DNA of 64,000 bases, from assembly GCA_016806645.1 (NCBI GenBank), contig JACSYO010002163.1:124001-188000 (forward strand). The letters run 5' to 3'. The translations under genes were made by a program, and so were the position numbers. Shown piece after piece: positions 58,275 to 64,000 of this stretch (the stretch's first letter is position 1; every line of letters starts with the position of its first letter). The notes beneath the pieces were generated by a model, which ran no database searches, was not told the origin of the DNA, and saw nothing but the letters and a program-made list of their open reading frames with translations. Source of the stretch: Ophiodon elongatus (taxonomy: Eukaryota; Chordata; Actinopteri; Perciformes; Hexagrammidae).

Positions 58275-59127
58275 CTGAAACACAGAGAAGACAAAAACCA
58301 AACACAGTTAGTGACAACCAGCTTGTTTTTCACAATAGTACAGCATATTTTTTTTTTTTTAGCATATTATGTATATGATATGGCAAATAAAAACATATTT
58401 GAAGACTCCCTGATTTTTTACAACTTCCCATATTCAAGAATCTTCCCTCTAGCTCATTGCTGAAGCTTTGAAAACGCAGCTCTAAACTTTCAAAGCATCA
58501 AGATTAACGTGGGAGGAAAGGCAAAAATAGATTCAGTAACCAAATCAGGTATATGTTGCATAAAAATACAATAAAAAAAAAGTTGAATGAAGTTTTGCTG
58601 TCTTGAATGGGCTATCAAAACGTCAACAGGTAGGTGATTACCGCTCAACAGCAAACAGTAAAGACTGCAACACTGGGCATCTCCCAGGTAGGTGGGTGTT
58701 ATTTGTGTGTGAATGTGAGTGTGTGTGACTTAAATGCCATTGAACCTCCTGTCCTTCATCAACTACTCCTCTACTAAAATGATTTGTTGTCATTCTACTT
58801 CTCATGTTAAATAAGATTGACGGATTAATGCACTGATTGATATTAACGTTAAATATGTCGATTCCACTTAAACAGCAGACTGCAGAGACAGCCGCACACA
58901 CACACATACACACACACACACACACGTACACGCACACACACGCACAAACTGTAGACACTTTGGAAATCGTTTTTCCAGACAGAGCTGTCACAGCGGCAGC
59001 AGGCTAAGTTAAGCTGACGTACGTTTCTAAAAGGCCAAGTCACACTGACAGTTACACCCTATTTTCATTGCATCGGATCCACTCACTTCTTGCACTGTGA
59101 GGCTGACTGATGAAAGATTTAACTGCG

Positions 59128-59134
<7 letters not shown>

Positions 59135-59203
<69 letters not shown>
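59135..59203 (+). repeat. (CA)n microsatellite, about 34 units
   Basis: Longest uninterrupted dinucleotide run of the bsn 5' intron. Confidence 0.97.
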
Positions 59204-59205
<2 letters not shown>

Positions 59206-60492
59206 AACATAATCCATCTTTTGCCTCTACTCTGACTTGTCTCCATTTGCTGGTCTGAACTCATTGTCGGCTCGGCCTTTCTAGTACAAAAGTAAACAAA
59301 AGAAGCAGAAGAGACCTGACGTTGACAGGTGATCTCTGTGAAGAACACAGAGAAAAGCCACGGGAGTGAGTTTACCAACATTGTGACAGAAGAACAGTTT
59401 AAATGAATTAATATTTTCTTAAAAACTCAAAAGACATATCTTCAAGTAAGAGCTCTTATTTTGTTCATCTTATATGTACAATGTTGTATTCAATATTCAT
59501 TATTTTGGCAGTATCTCTCCCGTATACACCTTCTGTGTCCCCTCCTTCTCTATTCAGTCTATCCAGGAGAGAAACTGAAGTTGTTTTGGACCGAAGATTG
59601 GCCATATTACTCATGCAATAAATAACTGACAGATGCAGCCCTCCCCACTGAACACGTATCTCCCGTCTCTGTTCTTTTCCACCCACTCATCAAATCCTCT
59701 CTACACAAAACTCACCGATCCTCTCTCTAACTCCCCTCCTCTCCCCACTCTATCTTTTCTATTTACCCCCTGCATCTCTGTCTTTCTTTGAATCCCTTTG
59801 AGACTTTGGTTATTAAGTGTCATGCAAGAGACTCTTAATGCCGCTTTGGATTGAGTGGTAGTACTTATAGCCACCATTACATACCACCAAGGCAGTAATT
59901 GTTTAGTAAAACATCTGCATGCATATAAAACTATATCAACCCTGTTCTACAGCACTCTCTATTGAGTGCTCATTGCAAGACTGCCCGGCGTTTTAATGAC
60001 AAGAAGATGTTCTCTCATTGCCTTTTCCATTCATCATTCAAAGTAAAAGCTGCGGTTTAAAAGAGAGGGGAAGAAGAGGGGAATTTGAATGAGGAAGGGC
60101 ACAAGTACACAACTGATAGAAATCGATAATGGAGGTGTTTCTTTTCTCAATTATTTGACTGTGATCAAATGAATACAAAGCTAAAAGCTTCTCCCCAGAA
60201 AGATGTTTAATTTTACTTCAACACGCAGGTCTATTTTCTGCTCCTCTTAAAAGCCACAGCTGAAAGCACAAATTGCTTTGAAAAATGTAAACAGCTACTT
60301 TCAAAAGTGGAACAAACGTCTGATGAAAGGGTCAAACCATTTGTGCAATCTGATCTGCAGACCAGACTTCATTTGAATGTTCTTGGCGCTGTGAGCAAGA
60401 TATAAAAAAAGTAACAAACATTTGAGAACCGATTGTAAGATGCTGACCCTTTGTGTGTAACTCTGTGCAGCTGCCTCCAAAGAAGCAGCACG

Positions 60493-60493
<1 letters not shown>

Positions 60494-60525
<32 letters not shown>

Positions 60526-60734
60526 GGGTACTGTGCAGCACTCAACCACTTAGCCAATAGCTCAATGAGGCCTTCCTTGATCATACATCACACATTGCAA
60601 CGGAAAAAGTCTCAACTACTCCTTTAACTATCCCCCTTAAGCAGCACACTGTACAGTAGTAGCCTCTGAGACTGTTGAATCATTTTTAGACCCTCAAGTG
60701 AACTCATTCCTCTTTTTCCCAGAGCCATCTACAT

Positions 60735-60778
<44 letters not shown>
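60494..60778 (+). repeat. Two (GT)n microsatellites (60494-60524, 60737-60778)
   Basis: A pair of GT tracts of about 15 and 21 units, 210 bp apart, in the same orientation. Confidence 0.95.
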
Positions 60779-61522
60779 TGTTGTCCAACAGAGTAGCCCA
60801 TCGCAGCACCACTTAACCTACATAGCACAAACATTCTGGCCTTTTCTCCTCCTGTCAATAAGTTTCACCAAAAATGCTCCATCAGTTCTAATTCTGCATT
60901 CAGACTCTTTCCTTCTCTCTTTCTGTCCAAACGCTCGGCCTTTCAAACTCTGTTCGGTGTTGCATTTTATTGTTCTTTATTGTTTTTTGACTCTAGCTTA
61001 CAGCTCTCTTTCTCTGTTTTTTGCTTTCTTTCAACACCGTCTCTTTTTATGAAAGCAATGGATCCCTTTAAAAAAAAAAAAAAAAAATCCAAAATCAATC
61101 ATATCCCAAATAAAATCTGATTAGACTCCATGGCAACGGCTACCAAGCCATGGTACTCCTCCATTTAAAATATGGACTAGAACACTTCTCTTTTGCCAAA
61201 GCTTCTCTGCCTAGCTCAGTTTCACTTTCCTTCTTGTGTGACTCATTCTCATCCTTTTATATTTGTGTTTCTCACATTTGCACCTGCAGTTTCTCTCTTT
61301 TCTCTATTCACTACATGGTCATTAAACTTCTATCCTTCCCTTTCCTCTCAGCTCTTACCCTCCTTCTCTTCTCTCTCCCTGTCACCCACCGTCTCCTTTT
61401 TCTCTCCCTCCAACAGAGCGAGGGCTATTTTTACCCAGAATGCCATTGTTCTGCTCGATCGCACACTTCCCTAGCACTGGCTGCCACTTTAGGCTGCACT
61501 CTACTGCACCACAAATACACAA

Positions 61523-61524
<2 letters not shown>

Positions 61525-61575
<51 letters not shown>
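61525..61575 (+). repeat. (CA)n microsatellite
   Basis: About 25 uninterrupted CA units. Confidence 0.97.
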
Positions 61576-61577
<2 letters not shown>

Positions 61578-62490
61578 CACACGGTTCACGTCAGTGCAAA
61601 ATGGAGGAGGCCTGTGTAGCTAAAGGCTTACCAGAAGGAGAGAGAGATGACAAGCAGAAGGAGGAAGAGAACAAGGGGAGAGGAGGAGCCCACTGGGCGG
61701 AAGAGAGGAGAAATGGGGAAGAGAGTAACACCACACGAGCATGTGAGTGCGTACACATACACACAGTAATTCAGCTCAGCCTCCAGCAATGTGGCTCCCT
61801 GCTGAGTCTGATGTAAGTGGCTTCACTTGGGAGCAGAGGAGATGGACAAAGAGCCACGAAGAGGTGTTGAAGGGATCAGGTGATGGTGATGGTGATGATG
61901 ATTTCTTACATGTATTAAAACATTTTTCTAATATGTTTTGTGGGAAATGTGATTGCTGCCTGGATTTTGTCCACTGGCAAAGCTTTGACTGGTCCGCGGG
62001 TTGCTACGTCCTTGTAGGACAAAAGATTTAGGTCTTGACATTAAGCGTGTTTCAATGAGAGAAGACTGAGCATTTTCATAAATAATTTCCTTTGCTCATA
62101 TCATTTGTGACTGACTCCCATCTTCCCATGGTTGCTTCCTGGTTTCCTGACTAATTGCTAATTATTTTGACATCAACAGTCTTGAACCCAAACGACACAG
62201 AGTGAGTTTTGGGGGCAGGTTTCACTGCTCAGTGCACAGATTGCGTCAGTCACCGTACGAGAGGAGACTCACTTTTACATGACAACAAAGAGCACATTTC
62301 ATAGGAACTTACCCACATAAACTCTTTTTCCTCCTGCTATTGTCTCCATCTTGAGCTTTTTTGTGTCCTCTCTCTACTTTTGTTCATTGAGATACTTTTT
62401 TTAATTTTTGGCCGCTTTGGCTTTCTACTTTTTTCTGTTTTCCTCCTCCAATTATCATCTCTCTACGCCTCAGACTTATCTTGTGAGCCT

Positions 62491-62526
62491 TTTGAGGGGC
62501 CAGACCCCCAGGTTGGGAACTACTGG
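62491..62526 (+). mobile_element. hAT-type transposon terminus remnant
   Basis: Carries GGCCAGACCCCCAGGTTGGG followed by AACTACTG, close to the GGTTGGGAACCACTG terminal inverted repeat of vertebrate hAT elements. No partner terminus was found nearby. Confidence 0.5.
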
Positions 62527-62986
62527 ATTAACCTGCAGTTCATAAAGTGGATGAAAGAAGGCCGCAGCACAATGTTAATGACACATTGATGCATTAGTAT
62601 TAGCAATCTAATAATATAATGGCATTATGTCACAGAGGCCATTTGTTCTGACAATACTTTTGAGTAACACATTTTTAACAATGGTGTATCGTTACTTTCA
62701 CTTAAGTAGAAGATCTCCTTAACATCTGTTGATTTGATTTGAATTAAAGGTTGGAAGAGGGAGCAATTTTGTGTCTTAACTGCTGTTACAGGATAAAATC
62801 TTGGCCTGTGCACACAGATATATGCAGCAACACACTTACATATATGAAACACAGCACACACACATACACACACATGCTCAATGCAGACACACACTAGGCA
62901 CGTCCTATGGGAGAACCAGCCAGGGATCTTAATGAAAGAAGCACAAGTGACATTTGTGAAATTAAAGGCACTAACTCTGTTGATAA

Positions 62987-62988
<2 letters not shown>

Positions 62989-63035
<47 letters not shown>

Positions 63036-63054
63036 CACACACACACACACACAC
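62989..63054 (+). repeat. (CA)n microsatellite with one CG interruption
   Basis: About 33 units, interrupted by CGCA near 63028. Confidence 0.95.
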
Positions 63055-64000
63055 TGGTTGTATTTAAGGTGGAGGATTTCGTCTAATCCCTTTTGCACTG
63101 TAAGAAGCAGGAGAGGCAGAAGAATACGAGGACGAGAGGAGGAGGAGAAGAAGAGCTGAGGCATTAAAAGCAGGAGGGAAACGTAAAGTAAAAGGAGGAG
63201 TAGAATCTAGATGAGAGCAACAACAGCAGTGGAGGAAGTGGAGGAGAGGATAAAGAAAAAGAGAAATGAATCTCAAGGACTAGAGGAAAGGAGAGAATGA
63301 AACAAAAAGGAGAAAAAGGAGGAGAGGAAGAAAAATTAGAGAAATAAATTAGAAAAAGGGAGGAAGTATAGCGGAGGAGGAGGTGAGACGCTAGGGGATG
63401 AAAGATAGGAGGAGATGAATTGTAGGAGTGCACAGTGAAGGAGAGAATAAGTAAGATATGAATTAGAGGTGGAGAGTAAGAAAGGAGTAAGAAGAAAAGG
63501 AAAGGAAGCCGAAAAAGAGAGAGGGGACAGGGAGCATGGAGCCTCTTTAATTACGTAACCTTGCAGTGAGAGGCAAGAGGAGTGGGCACAAGGCCGTATA
63601 TGTGTGTGTTTGTGTTAATGCGTACATATTATGTTTTATTGCCCACATTCCACCGTCACCTCTTTCACTTCCTCCCTATTTTCTGTCTCTGGCCGGCCTA
63701 CCGGCAATTCTTCACAGAGCCGATATAAAACCCAGATGAGGTTGATCTGCCCACCTCTTTCCTCTGCTGATACTAAGTGTAGGAGGATCTCATTTGCATA
63801 CAGTATGTTGTGAATTCATAGCTGCCATGATGATGAATTCGCCAAAACGCCAGCGTTATAATCTAATTAAACCGTCAAAGGGACACTTACAGTCCACATC
63901 AAGTCCCCTCACATAACTAAAATAGCCTGACCACAAAGACGCAGCAAGTCTGAGTTAGAAGCAAATTAGCTAACTATTATAAAGAACAGGCTGAAAGATG

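Larger units (their letters stand above)
58275..64000 (-). other. Large 5' bsn intron, open at the window edge
   Basis: No zinc-finger coding sequence was found here, so the upstream exons lie beyond the window. It holds at least six CA/GT arrays (58895-58945, 59135-59203, 60494-60524, 60737-60778, 61525-61575, 62989-63054), a poly-A (61071-61087), a purine-rich AGGAGG block (63100-63540) and a small hAT-like terminus (62491-62526). Confidence 0.6.

Noticed and set aside
61150..61623. 157-codon plus-strand frame ending in a His-Thr repeat
   Set aside because: Created by CT-rich DNA plus a CA microsatellite inside the bsn intron; no start context or homology.
58300..64000. Search for the missing bsn zinc-finger exon (CNLCGF...TPHLTE type)
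   Set aside because: No matching minus-strand coding sequence was found; the exon most likely lies to the right of the window.

Overview
This is a vertebrate nuclear genomic window, almost certainly from a ray-finned (teleost, probably percomorph) fish. The evidence is compact GT-AG split genes with vertebrate-only products, abundant CA/GT and GA/CT microsatellites, and interspersed repeats of types common in teleost genomes. There are no bacterial operons, CRISPR arrays, rRNA or tRNA genes that I can support.

Two protein-coding genes explain nearly all the coding signal, and they point at each other (convergent, tail to tail). (1) On the + strand, positions 2188-11290 hold the complete coding sequence of an oxysterol-binding-protein-related protein, best matched to OSBPL2/ORP2. 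I reconstruct 13 coding exons, 1419 nt and 472 residues, with every junction in phase, an N-terminal FFAT motif and the EQVSHHPP family signature. A long 3' UTR probably runs to a polyadenylation signal at 15190. (2) On the - strand, 58274 down to 30986, lie the last 11 coding exons of the presynaptic active-zone scaffold Bassoon (bsn). They give 10,800 nt, or 3599 residues plus stop, all in phase. The first visible exon opens inside a zinc finger, so the N-terminus (first zinc finger and start codon) lies beyond position 64000. The C-terminal exons rule out the paralogue Piccolo: they end in the short Bassoon-type tail and contain no PDZ or C2 domains.

Layout: 1-2187 upstream region with an old repeat and a possible 5' UTR exon; 2188-11290 osbpl2; 11291 to about 15215 its likely 3' UTR; about 15.2-30.9 kb a gene-poor stretch with microsatellites, a 12-bp minisatellite, a Tc1-like transposon remnant, a common fish repeat carrying CTCF-like motifs, and weak hints of a minus-strand 3' UTR; 30.99-58.27 kb the bsn exons and introns, with LINE remnants in two introns; 58.3-64 kb a large bsn intron rich in CA/GT repeats.

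The two genes have no obvious shared pathway: one is a lipid-transfer protein of membrane contact sites, the other a neuronal scaffold. I found no new enzyme system or mobile defence system. The most unusual observations are a Tyr-Gly-Ser-Thr prion-like repeat and a Gly-Met repeat inside Bassoon, and length-variable dinucleotide tracts abutting several splice sites in both genes.
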